A stretch of 64,000 nucleotides of DNA from positions 3,369,501-3,433,500 of the forward strand of contig NZ_CP157794.1 in the NCBI RefSeq assembly GCF_040111675.1, read 5' to 3'. The first letter of the stretch is position 1; each line of letters starts with the position of its first letter. The notes below the pieces were generated by a model. It saw nothing but the letters and a program-made list of their open reading frames with translations, was not told the DNA's origin and did not search any database. The stretch is from Salinarimonas sp. (lineage in GTDB: Bacteria; Pseudomonadota; Alphaproteobacteria; Rhizobiales; Beijerinckiaceae). The position numbers and the translations under genes were made by a program. Of the stretch, positions 1 through 9,144 are shown piece by piece.

Positions 1-3000
1 ACGCAGCCGCTGGTGTTCGTCACGGACGTCGCCTGCGCACGGCTTCTGCAGGCCTTCGGCCTCGCGCCGGAGACAGTGATCGGCCACAGCCTCGGGGAAT
101 ACGCCGCGGCCTGCATCGCGGGGGTCTTCGACTTCGCCGACGGGGTGCGGCTCGTTGCCCGGCGCGGCGCCCTGATGCAGGCCCTGCCCCCGGGGCGGAT
201 GGTGGCCGTGGGGGCCGACGTCGCGTCGGTGTCGACGCACCTGCGCGGGTCGGTCTCGATCGCGGCCTCCAACGCGCCGGACGTCACCGTGATCTCCGGT
301 CCCCCGGCCGACGTCGCCGAGGTGGAGGCGGCTCTCGAGGAGGCGGGTCACGCCTGCCGGCCGCTGGCCACCTCGCACGCCTTCCATTCGGCGATGATGG
401 AGCCGATGCTCGAGGCCTTCCACGCCGAGCTCGAGCGGATCGCGCTGCGTCCGCCGCGGCTGCCCGTCGTCTCCAACCTGACGGGGAAGCCGCTCACGGA
501 CGCCGAGGCCACCGCGCCGGACTATTGGTGCCGCCAGCTCCGCGCGCCGGTGCTGTTCGCGGACGGGCTCGAGACGGTGCTGCGGCGCGGCCGGCCGCTG
601 CTGCTCGAGACCGGGCCGGGCCGGACCCTGACCTCGCTCGCCCTGCGGCACCCGGCGACGCCGCGGGGAACGTCGGCGCATGCCGTGCTGGCGCATCCGC
701 AGGAGCGGCGCGACGAGGTCGAGGTCGTGCTCCACGCGGTCGGCGGCGCCTGGACCGCCGGAGCCGAGGTGGACTGGGCGCCGCTGGGCCCCACCGGCGA
801 CGCGCAGGTGGTCGATCTTCCCCCCTACCCGTTCGCGCGCGAGCGCCACTGGCTCGAGCCGGCGGCGCCCCGCGCCGAACCGGAGCCCGCTCCGGTCCTG
901 CCGCAGATCCTGCTCCCGGCCTGGCGGCGCGACCCTCGACCGGGCGCCGTATCCGGACCAGGCGCCCTCGCCGGCACGTGGCTCGTGGAGGACGCCGGCG
1001 ACGGGCTCGCCGCGCCTCTCGTCGCCGCGCTCGCGTCGAAGGGCGCGCAGGCGCGAGCCTACGCGCCCGGGAGGCTCGGCGACGCGTTCGCCGACGACGT
1101 CGCCGGGCTGGTGCTGACGGGAGCGGGAGGCGACGCGCTGGAGCGGATCGTGGCCGTGGCCCGCGCCGTCGACGGGCGGGGACGGGGACGCGCGCTCGCC
1201 GTCGGCTGGCTGACGGCGGGCCTGTTCGACGTGACGGGCACGGAGCGGCTGGAGCCGCAAGCCGCCGTCGGGCTCGGGGCGATGCGCTGCCTGCCGCTGG
1301 AGCATCCCGAGGTCGCCTGCCTGATCGCCGACGCCGACGATCCCGTCCGCGCCGCCCCGCTTCTCGCGGCGGACCTCGCGGCCGGCATCCGCGAGCCGGT
1401 CGTCGCCTATCGCGCGGGGAGGCGCTGGCTGCCGACCGAGGAGGCCGTGCCCGAGGCGCGCGACGCGGCGCGGATCGCCGGCCCGGTGCTGATCACCGGC
1501 GGCCATGGCGGCGTCGGCCGCATCGCGGCGGCGGCCGTCGCAGCGCTCGCCGGAGACGACCCGGTCGACGTCTACCTGCTGTCGCGGTCCGGAGGGCGGG
1601 TGACGGCGCCGTCCGGCGTGCGCCTCCACGACCTCACCGGAGACGTGGCGAAGCCCGGAACCCTGTCCGACGCCGTCGCCACGATCCTGCGGCGCCACGG
1701 CCGGCTCGGCGGCGTCGTTCATGCCGCCGGGAGCCTGGACCCCTCCGGTTTCGGGCCGCTGGCCGGAGCGATGGCCGCGGCGTGGTCCCGCCACCGGCCC
1801 GCGAAGGTCGAGGGCGCGGCCGCGCTCGTCCGGGCGCTGGACGGCATCGAGCACGGCTTCTGCCTGCTCGTCTCGTCCCTGTCGACCCGGCTCGGCGGCG
1901 TCGGCTACGGCGCCTATGCCGCCGCGAACGCGGTCCTGGACGCCACGGCCGAAGCCCAGGGCCGGCTCGGCCGGCCCTGGCTCGCCGCCGATCTCGACGC
2001 GTTCGTGCTCGACGACCGCGGCACGGGCGACGATGCCCTGACCCCCGCCAGCGGGCGCGCCGCGCTCGTTCGGCTGATCGGGGCGGCGATGGGCGGCCTC
2101 ACGGGCGCCGCCATCGTCTCCGCCACGCCCTACGGACCACGCCGCGACCGCTGGATGCGCATCGCCACGTCGCGCGAGGTCGCGACGGCCGCCCGCTCCT
2201 CCCGCGCCGATCCCGGGCCTGAGCCGGAAGACCCGCTCGAGGCCGCGTGGAGGGACGTCCTCGGCGTCGAGCAGTGCGGGGACGACGAGAACTTCTTCGA
2301 GCTCGGCGGGTCGTCGCTGCTCGCGCTGCAGATCCTCTCGCGCATCCGCCGGTCGCTCGGCGTCGAGATCGGTCTCGCCGATTTCCTCGCCGCGCCGACG
2401 CTCGCGGGCTTGCGCGCGGCGACCGGGGCGCGGGCCGCCGACCGCGACGAGCCGCCGGCCGTCGCGGACCGGACGGTCCCGCTGCCGATCCTCCCCGGAC
2501 AACGCAGCATCTGGATCGCCGAGCAGATGTCGCCGGAGCGCTCGAATTTCGCCGTGAACGCCGCCTATCGCATCGCCGGAGCGCTCGACGCGCCGGCGCT
2601 CCAGGGCGCGCTCGCGGCGCTCGCGGCCCGTCACGAGCCGCTGCGGACGCGGTTCGTGGCCGTCGACGGCGCGCCGCGACAGGTGATCGACCCGCCGCCG
2701 ACCGGGTGGCGGCTCCCGATCGCGGAGGCGGCCGAGGACGACGCCGCGGCGATGGAGGCCTTCTTCGCCCGGCCCTTCGATCTCGCGGCCGACCCGCCCT
2801 GGCGCGCCCGTCTGCTGCGGCATGGCCCGGATCGCCACACGCTGCTGCTGTCCCTGCACCACATCGTCGTGGACGACTGGTCCATCGGCCTGCTGCTGGA
2901 GGATCTCGGGACGCTCTACCGTGCGGCCCGGGCGGGCGCCCCCCCGATCGCTGCGGATCCGGTGCAGTTCGCCGACATCTGCCTCGCCCGCTCGCGCCGG

Positions 3001-3873
3001 GCGGACGACGACGCCGACATCGCCTACTGGCGCGAGGCGCTCGCCGATCTGCCGTCCGCGCCGCCGCTGCCGGCCGACGTCACGGCGCCGCCGGACGACC
3101 GTCCCCATGCCGGCGGCGTCGTGACCGCGACGATCTCGGCCGACCTCCTGTCGCGGGTGCGCGCCGCGGCCGCCGCCGCCGAGACGACGCCGTTCGTCTG
3201 GCTGCTCACGGCGTTCGGAATCGCCTTGGCCGGCTCGGGCGGGACGCGCGACGTCGTGCTCGGCACGCCTCTAGCCGGGCGGAGCGAACCCGGCGCCGAC
3301 CGGATGGTCGGCTATTTCGTCAACCCGGCGGTGCTGCGCATCGCCGTCGCGGACGCGGCGAGCTTCGCCGATCAGGCGCGGCGATGCGCCGGGATCGTCG
3401 CGGCGGCCCATGCGCACGGGACCGTTCCGGTGGAACGGGTCCAGGAAGCGCTCGGCCTGCCGGCGGGTACGGCGCCGTTCAGGGCCTGGATGACGCTGCT
3501 GACGCATGTCGCGCCCCGCCGGCTCGACGACGGCCTCGCGGTGACGCCGCTGCGCCTCGCCGATCGACCGGCGCGAATCCCGATCGCGCTCGTGCTGGAG
3601 CCGGAGGGCGACGGCCTCGTCGGCCACCTGGAGTTCGCTCGGTCGCTCTACCACGAGGACACGATCGCGGATCTGTCGGCGGCCTTCCTGCGCGTTCTCG
3701 AGCGCAGCGTCGCGGCTCCCGATACCGAGGTTGCGGAGATGCTCGCGCTCTGCGATGACATCCGCACGGAAGCAAAAAGCAACCGGACGGAGCGGTTCGC
3801 CGACAACCAGCGCAGACGGCTGGCGACGGCGCGGCGCTCCGCGCGCTCCGTCATTCGGGGGACCGAGTCATGA
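1..3873 (+). CDS. Hybrid PKS-NRPS subunit, 5'-truncated by the window: AT-KR-ACP-C
   Basis: The frame is open from base 1, and the first residues already lie inside an acyltransferase, so the start and probably a ketosynthase are outside the window. About 1290 residues are visible. AT: GHSLGEY with nucleophile Ser about residue 30, and HAFH at 126-129, the pattern of malonyl-specific ATs. A KR structural half (from about 300) and a catalytic KR follow, with a GGHGGVG nucleotide loop near 500 and a YGAYAAAN segment whose Tyr639 fits the catalytic residue. The carrier-protein Ser is 772 in LGGSSL. A condensation domain starts near 830 and has HHIVVDD at 953-959, where Asp replaces the usual final Gly. 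Expected role: one malonyl extension with ketoreduction, then transfer to an amino acid. No A domain follows in this protein, so the acceptor is probably the next NRPS. The stop overlaps the next ATG. Confidence 0.93.
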   Translation, partial: TQPLVFVTDVACARLLQAFGLAPETVIGHSLGEYAAACIAGVFDFADGVRLVARRGALMQALPPGRMVAVGADVASVSTHLRGSVSIAASNAPDVTVISGPPADVAEVEAALEEAGHACRPLATSHAFHSAMMEPMLEAFHAELERIALRPPRLPVVSNLTGKPLTDAEATAPDYWCRQLRAPVLFADGLETVLRRGRPLLLETGPGRTLTSLALRHPATPRGTSAHAVLAHPQERRDEVEVVLHAVGGAWTAGAEVDWAPLGPTGDAQVVDLPPYPFARERHWLEPAAPRAEPEPAPVLPQILLPAWRRDPRPGAVSGPGALAGTWLVEDAGDGLAAPLVAALASKGAQARAYAPGRLGDAFADDVAGLVLTGAGGDALERIVAVARAVDGRGRGRALAVGWLTAGLFDVTGTERLEPQAAVGLGAMRCLPLEHPEVACLIADADDPVRAAPLLAADLAAGIREPVVAYRAGRRWLPTEEAVPEARDAARIAGPVLITGGHGGVGRIAAAAVAALAGDDPVDVYLLSRSGGRVTAPSGVRLHDLTGDVAKPGTLSDAVATILRRHGRLGGVVHAAGSLDPSGFGPLAGAMAAAWSRHRPAKVEGAAALVRALDGIEHGFCLLVSSLSTRLGGVGYGAYAAANAVLDATAEAQGRLGRPWLAADLDAFVLDDRGTGDDALTPASGRAALVRLIGAAMGGLTGAAIVSATPYGPRRDRWMRIATSREVATAARSSRADPGPEPEDPLEAAWRDVLGVEQCGDDENFFELGGSSLLALQILSRIRRSLGVEIGLADFLAAPTLAGLRAATGARAADRDEPPAVADRTVPLPILPGQRSIWIAEQMSPERSNFAVNAAYRIAGALDAPALQGALAALAARHEPLRTRFVAVDGAPRQVIDPPPTGWRLPIAEAAEDDAAAMEAFFARPFDLAADPPWRARLLRHGPDRHTLLLSLHHIVVDDWSIGLLLEDLGTLYRAARAGAPPIAADPVQFADICLARSRRADDDADIAYWREALADLPSAPPLPADVTAPPDDRPHAGGVVTATISADLLSRVRAAAAAAETTPFVWLLTAFGIALAGSGGTRDVVLGTPLAGRSEPGADRMVGYFVNPAVLRIAVADAASFADQARRCAGIVAAAHAHGTVPVERVQEALGLPAGTAPFRAWMTLLTHVAPRRLDDGLAVTPLRLADRPARIPIALVLEPEGDGLVGHLEFARSLYHEDTIADLSAAFLRVLERSVAAPDTEVAEMLALCDDIRTEAKSNRTERFADNQRRRLATARRSARSVIRGTES

Positions 3874-4886
3874 AAACCGGACCTGGCGCGTTCAGGCGTC
3901 GCGCCCTGCAGCCCAACGCGAGCGACCTCGTCGCCTGCCGCCCGCTCGGCGACGAGGGCTGGTGGCCGGCTCTCGTCACCCCGCAGGCGAGCGGCGTCGA
4001 TCTGGTCGGCTGGTCGGCCACGCAGCGCGACCTGGTGGCCGATCTGCTGCGCCGGCACAAGGCGCTGCTGTTTCGCGGATTCGACCGCCAGTCGGCCGCC
4101 CAGCTCGCCGATTTCGTCGCCGCGAGCAGCGACAACAGCCTGCTCGACTACAAGGACCGCACCACGCCGCGCGAAGCGCTGGGCAGCAAGCTCTACACCT
4201 CGACCAGCTATCCGGCGGACCGGCGCATCGAGCTTCACAACGAGGGCACGTATTGGCGGCGGTGGCCGCTGAAGCTCTATTTCGCCTGCGACGTCGCGGC
4301 GGAGACGGGCGGCGAGACGCCGCTCGCCGACATGGCCCGGGTCCTCGACCGCCTGTCGCCGGAGACCGTCGCCCGCTTCGAGGCGAGCGGCTTCACCCTC
4401 GTGCGCCGCTACAACGACGGTTTCGGCCTGCCTTGGCAGGAGGTCTTCCAGACCGAGGACCGCGCCGAGGTCGAAGCCTTCTGCACGGCCAACGGCATCG
4501 GCTACGAATGGGGAGAGGACGACCGCCTCGCCACGCGCCAGACCCGGCCGGCGATCCGGCGCCATCCGCGGACCGGCGAGCGGGTGTGGTTCAACCACGC
4601 GGCCTTCTTCCACGTCAGCGCCTATGCCGGCCCGGATCGCGACGCGCTCGAAGCCGAGCTCGGCTCGGACCGCATGCCCTACGCGACGACCTTCGGCGAC
4701 GGCTCGGAGATCCCGGTGTCCGTCGTGGACGAGATCCTGGCGGCCTATCATGCCGAGGAGCGGCGCTTCGCGTGGGAGGACGGGGACATCCTGCTCGTCG
4801 ACAACATGAGCATCGCCCACGGCCGCCAGCCCTATTCGGGCCGTCGGAGAGTCCTCGTGGCGATGGCCGAGCCCCATGACGGCTGA
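3870..4886 (+). CDS. TauD/SyrP-like Fe(II)/2-oxoglutarate oxygenase of the assembly line
   Basis: A 338-residue member of the TauD/TfdA dioxygenase family. The facial triad is readable: His123 and Glu125 in HNEGTY, distal His317 in AHGRQPY, and an Arg cluster at 325-327 for 2-oxoglutarate. The HxE form instead of HxD is the one seen in the SyrP branch, whose members hydroxylate amino acids on NRPS carrier proteins (SyrP itself acts on aspartyl). It lies between two assembly-line genes, overlapping both (ATGA at 3870; 11 bp with the next gene), so a tailoring role on a tethered residue or the released product is the likely job. The substrate cannot be read from the sequence. Confidence 0.88.
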   Translation: MKTGPGAFRRRALQPNASDLVACRPLGDEGWWPALVTPQASGVDLVGWSATQRDLVADLLRRHKALLFRGFDRQSAAQLADFVAASSDNSLLDYKDRTTPREALGSKLYTSTSYPADRRIELHNEGTYWRRWPLKLYFACDVAAETGGETPLADMARVLDRLSPETVARFEASGFTLVRRYNDGFGLPWQEVFQTEDRAEVEAFCTANGIGYEWGEDDRLATRQTRPAIRRHPRTGERVWFNHAAFFHVSAYAGPDRDALEAELGSDRMPYATTFGDGSEIPVSVVDEILAAYHAEERRFAWEDGDILLVDNMSIAHGRQPYSGRRRVLVAMAEPHDG

Positions 4887-7800
4887 TCCGGCGCCCCACG
4901 CCGCCGCGCCGGAGGCGGAGGCGGAGGGCTATCGGCTGTCGCCCCAGCAGGAGAGCCTGTTCCGCCGCTCCGCGGAGCCGACCGTGCCGCGCCTCTCGCT
5001 GGTGAAGCGGCTCGCCACGGGGACCGACACGGCGCTCCTCGCCGCGCGCTGGTCGCGATGCGTGGACGAGCTGGAGATCCTGCGCACGGCCTGCCGCACG
5101 CCGAGCTGGTCGACGGTTCCACTCCAGGTGGTCGAGGACGGGGTGCGCGCTCCCTTCTCGGTGGAGAAGCTCGACGCGGGGGCGGTTCCCGCGCGCATCG
5201 CCGCGCTCTCGCGAGCCCCCGTCGATCCGGCCGCCACGCCGGCCGCCGAGGCGCGGCTCCTCGTGTCCGAGGACGCAGCCCGGCTCGTCCTCTCCGGCGG
5301 CGCCCACGTCCTCGACGGCGACAGCCTCGTCTTCCTGGCCGAGCGCTTGACCGAAACGGGCGATCCGCCGGAGGTCCTGCAATATCCGGACGTCGCCGAG
5401 TGGGCGGCGAGCCTGGCGGAGGATCCGGACGCCGCCGCCGGAATCGCGTTCTGGCGCCGGCGCGCCGCCGATCTCCGCGACGCCCCGGTCGCCTTCTCGA
5501 ACGAGGCGATCGACGGGCGCGGGCCGCGCAACGCGGTCGTCGCGCCCTGGCCGGCGGCTTGGTCGGGCGACGCGCCGTCGGCCGCCGAGATCGCGGCCGT
5601 GGCGCTGGTCTTCGCCGGCCGCTGCGCCGGCGCCGAGCCGGCATGCGTCGCCGTCCGCCGCGACGGCCGGGATCTCGAGGATCTGCACGGCGCCGTCGGC
5701 CCGCTGGCGCGATGGCTTCCGGTCAGCGTCGACACCGGCCTCTCGGCCGGGTTCGGCGACTGGCGGCAGGCGGCCGAGGACGATCTCGGCCGGGTGACCG
5801 ATTGGCAGCACCTGATGGAAGCGGGCCTCGGCGACGCGGCGGCGCCCCGGGCAGCCATCGGGCTCGATCTGCGCGCCGGATGGGACGCCGCGATCGAGCG
5901 TCTCGACCCCGAGCCCGCGGCCCCTCCCCTCGTCCTTCGGGTCGATGCCGTCGCCCGCCGGATCGTGCTCCTGGCGGACGCCGAGGCATGCGACGACGCA
6001 CAGGCGCGCCGCCTGGCGCGCCTGTTCGCGGCGCTCGCGGACGCCGCCGCCGCCGACCGGACGTCCCCCGTCGACGCTCTGGACTGGCTCGACGCGACGA
6101 GCCGGGACGAGCTCCTCGCCTTCGGCGACGGGCCGGACCTGCCGGGCCCCACGACGCTCGTCCCGGAGCGGATCGCGGCCTGCGTCGCCGATCGCGGCGG
6201 GTCGCTCGCTGTGATCCAGGGCGAGATCGCGCTCACCTACGACGAGCTCTGGCGCCGGGCCGGCGCCGTCGCCGCCTCGCTGGACGCGCCGAGCGGCTCG
6301 GACGAGCGACCGGTCGCCGTCCGCCTCCCCCGCGGCCCGGACGCGCTGGCGGCGATGATCGGCGCGTGGCGGGCCGGGCGCCCCTACACGCCCTTCGATC
6401 CGGACCTGCCGGAAGCCCGTCTCGCGCAGATGCGGCGTACGGCGGATCCGGCCGCCGAGATCGCCGCGCCGCCGCCCGTCGACGCCGCCCGCCGAGACCT
6501 GCCCGCGCGGGCGCCCGGGGACCTCGCCTACCTGCTCTTCACCAGCGGCTCGACCGGCACCCCCAAGGCCGTCGCGGTGGAGCATCGCGGCCTCGCGGCC
6601 TCGACAGCCGCACGCACGCGGCACTACGGCGAGAATCCGCAGCGGTTTCTCGTGGTCTCGCCGCTGGGCTTCGACAGCTCTGTCGCCGGCCTGTACTGGA
6701 CGCTCGCCACCGGCGGGGTCGTGGTGCTCCCCACCGAGGAGGAAGCCGAGGACGCCGGCGCCCTGGCCCGGCTGATCCGCGAGCGCGCGGTCACGCACAC
6801 GCTCATGCTCCCCGGCCTGTACGACGCGGTGCTCGAGGCCGCGGCCCCGGGCGACCTCGACGGCCTTTCGCTGGTGATCGTCGCCGGCGAGCCCTGCCCG
6901 CGCGCCTTGATCGGCCGTCATCGCGAGCGGCTGCCGGGAACGCGCCTCGAGAACGAGTACGGCCCGACCGAGGCGACCGTCTGGTGCACCGCCGCGCGCC
7001 TGGACGCCGATGGCGACGGACCCGTCCCCATCGGCGTCGCGATTCCCGGCGCCACGGCGCGGGTGGTCGATCGCCACCTTCGGCCGCTTCCGCCGGGGGT
7101 CCCGGGCGAGATCTGCATCGGTGGCCCGGGACTGGCGCGCGGCTACGCCGCCGGGCCGGCGCAAACCGCGTCCCGCTTCGTGCCCGATCCCTTCGCCCGC
7201 GAGCCCGGCGCCCGGCTCTACCGGGTCGGCGACCGGGGCATGCTGGCCGCCGAGGGACGGATCCTGTACCAGGGGCGGACCGACAACCAGGTCAAGCTGC
7301 GCGGCCATCGGATCGAGCTCGAGGAGATCGAGGCGCGCCTCCTGGCGGACCCGTGCGTCCGCGCAGCCGCCGCGACGGTCCGCGACGGACGCCTCGTGGC
7401 CTACGTCGTCCCGCGCGAGAGCGCACCGGAAGACGACGCGCGCTACCGCGCGGCCGTCCAGGCGCTCCCCGCCTGGATGCGGCCGCAGACCTTCGTCACG
7501 CTCGAGGCCCTGCCGCGCGGCCGGACCGGCAAGCTGGATCGCTCGGCGCTGCCGGCCCCGGGCCAGGCGGCGGGCTCGGCCGTCTCGCGCGCGCCGCGAG
7601 ACGGGACCGAGAGGACGGTCGCCGCGATCTGGGCGGAGCTGCTCGACCGCGACGCGATCGGGATCGACGACGATTTCTTCCGGCTCGGCGGCGATTCGCT
7701 GCTCGCCCTGCGCGCAGCGACGCGGATGCGCCAGGCGGGCATCGACGCGAGCCCACGGCTTCTCCTCAAGCACCCGACCATCGCGGGGCTGCTCGCGGCG

Positions 7801-9144
7801 GCCCCGCGTCGCCCGCTCGACCGGCCCGCCGCGGCCGTGACGGCGCCGGCGGCATCGGCGGGCTCCGCTCCGCTGACGCCGATGCAGGCCTGGCTCGTCG
7901 AGCGTGCGGGGACGGTTCCCGCCCGCTACGATCAGAGCCTGCGCGTCGTCGCGCGGGAGCCGCTGGATCTCGCCCGCCTGGAGCGCGCCTTCGCCGAGGT
8001 GGTCGCCCGGCACGACGCGCTGCGGATGCGCTTCGAGGCGACGCCCGAGGGCTGGCGGCAGACGCCCGGCCCCGCGCATGTCGACCCGCCGCTGCTCTAC
8101 GATCTCGCGCGCGTCCCGGAAGCGGCGCATTCCGGCATCGAGGCGGGCGCATGGGAGCGTCTCCATGCCGGCCTCGATCCGGCCTCGGGCCGGCAGGCCC
8201 GCCTCGCGGTGATCCGCAGGGGCGCCGGGGGCGCAGACCTGCTTCTCGCGGTCGTGCATCATCTGGCGATCGACGCCGCCTCCTGGCGGATCGTCGTGGA
8301 GGATCTCGAGATCGCCTACCGCGCTCTCGAGAGCGGCCGCTCCGTCGCGTGGCCGGCGGCGCCGGCATCGTTCGCCACCTGGGCGACGGCGATCCGAGAC
8401 CTGCCGCCGGAGCGTCTCTCGCCGTCGTTCTGGGCGAACCAGAGCGCCGCCGCCGTCCCCGCCCTGCCACGCGACCGGCAGCACGGGACGAACCGCGAGG
8501 GCGACGTCCATCACGTCGCGGTCACCCTCGACGCGGCGGCGACCGATCGTCTGGCGCGGCTGGCGCCCGGCGCGCTCTCGAGCGGCCTCGACGCCGTGCT
8601 GACGGCCACGCTGGCCGAGACGCTCGCCGCCTGGTCCGGGGCCTCCGTGGTGCGCATCGACCGGGAGCACCACGGGCGCGCCGACGATCTGGTGGGGCTC
8701 TCCAGCGAGCGTACCGTCGGCTGGTTCACGACCGCCCATCCGCTCGTCCTGCGCGTTCCCGAAGCCGACGGGCCCGACCGCCTGCGCGCCCTGCTGGAGC
8801 AGATCGACCGCGTTCCCGACGACGGTTTCGGCTACGGATTGTGGGCGAATGCCGGCGCGGACGGGGACGTCCTGCTCAATTTCCTCGGGCGCACGGACGC
8901 GCCGCCCTCGCCGGATCCGCTCTTCGTCGTCGAGGACGGCGCCACCGGTCGCGAACGCGATCCCGACCTCCCCCGGCGCTGCCTCCTCGAGATCGACGCG
9001 GAGATCCTCGACGGCCGCCTCCGGGTGCGCTGGAGCCATGCGGCGACGCTCCACGACGTCGGCACCATCGACCGGCTCGCATCCGATCACCTGGGACGCC
9101 TCGCCGCCCTGGCCGCCCGCCTGAACTCCGACGAGGGCTCATGA
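4876..9144 (+). CDS. Nonribosomal peptide synthetase: degenerate C-like domain, A, PCP, E
   Basis: A 1422-residue protein. The N-terminal 390 residues have the layout of a condensation domain (LSPQQ start; a YPDVAEWAASL segment), but the HHxxxDG site reads GAHVLDG near 142-148, so both expected histidines are missing. The A domain has LLFTSGSTGTPK about 553-564, EYGPTEA and YRVGDRG. My eye alignment to GrsA gives the pocket D-S-A-L-I-A-E-V-W-K, which I cannot assign to an amino acid. The carrier Ser is 941 in LGGDSL. The last domain is an epimerase: HHLAIDAASW at 1128-1137 and VGWFTT, both E-type signatures, so the residue should be delivered in D form. It is coupled to both neighbours (starts inside the oxygenase gene, ends in ATGA). 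The missing histidines suggest the upstream subunit's C domain performs the condensation. Confidence 0.93.
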   Translation: MTADPAPHAAAPEAEAEGYRLSPQQESLFRRSAEPTVPRLSLVKRLATGTDTALLAARWSRCVDELEILRTACRTPSWSTVPLQVVEDGVRAPFSVEKLDAGAVPARIAALSRAPVDPAATPAAEARLLVSEDAARLVLSGGAHVLDGDSLVFLAERLTETGDPPEVLQYPDVAEWAASLAEDPDAAAGIAFWRRRAADLRDAPVAFSNEAIDGRGPRNAVVAPWPAAWSGDAPSAAEIAAVALVFAGRCAGAEPACVAVRRDGRDLEDLHGAVGPLARWLPVSVDTGLSAGFGDWRQAAEDDLGRVTDWQHLMEAGLGDAAAPRAAIGLDLRAGWDAAIERLDPEPAAPPLVLRVDAVARRIVLLADAEACDDAQARRLARLFAALADAAAADRTSPVDALDWLDATSRDELLAFGDGPDLPGPTTLVPERIAACVADRGGSLAVIQGEIALTYDELWRRAGAVAASLDAPSGSDERPVAVRLPRGPDALAAMIGAWRAGRPYTPFDPDLPEARLAQMRRTADPAAEIAAPPPVDAARRDLPARAPGDLAYLLFTSGSTGTPKAVAVEHRGLAASTAARTRHYGENPQRFLVVSPLGFDSSVAGLYWTLATGGVVVLPTEEEAEDAGALARLIRERAVTHTLMLPGLYDAVLEAAAPGDLDGLSLVIVAGEPCPRALIGRHRERLPGTRLENEYGPTEATVWCTAARLDADGDGPVPIGVAIPGATARVVDRHLRPLPPGVPGEICIGGPGLARGYAAGPAQTASRFVPDPFAREPGARLYRVGDRGMLAAEGRILYQGRTDNQVKLRGHRIELEEIEARLLADPCVRAAAATVRDGRLVAYVVPRESAPEDDARYRAAVQALPAWMRPQTFVTLEALPRGRTGKLDRSALPAPGQAAGSAVSRAPRDGTERTVAAIWAELLDRDAIGIDDDFFRLGGDSLLALRAATRMRQAGIDASPRLLLKHPTIAGLLAAAPRRPLDRPAAAVTAPAASAGSAPLTPMQAWLVERAGTVPARYDQSLRVVAREPLDLARLERAFAEVVARHDALRMRFEATPEGWRQTPGPAHVDPPLLYDLARVPEAAHSGIEAGAWERLHAGLDPASGRQARLAVIRRGAGGADLLLAVVHHLAIDAASWRIVVEDLEIAYRALESGRSVAWPAAPASFATWATAIRDLPPERLSPSFWANQSAAAVPALPRDRQHGTNREGDVHHVAVTLDAAATDRLARLAPGALSSGLDAVLTATLAETLAAWSGASVVRIDREHHGRADDLVGLSSERTVGWFTTAHPLVLRVPEADGPDRLRALLEQIDRVPDDGFGYGLWANAGADGDVLLNFLGRTDAPPSPDPLFVVEDGATGRERDPDLPRRCLLEIDAEILDGRLRVRWSHAATLHDVGTIDRLASDHLGRLAALAARLNSDEGS

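Noticed and set aside
4615..9090. Nearly 1500-codon minus-strand open frame opposite the NRPS
   Set aside because: No domain signature, Arg/Gly/Ala-rich; the plus strand encodes complete NRPS domains. High GC keeps antisense frames open.
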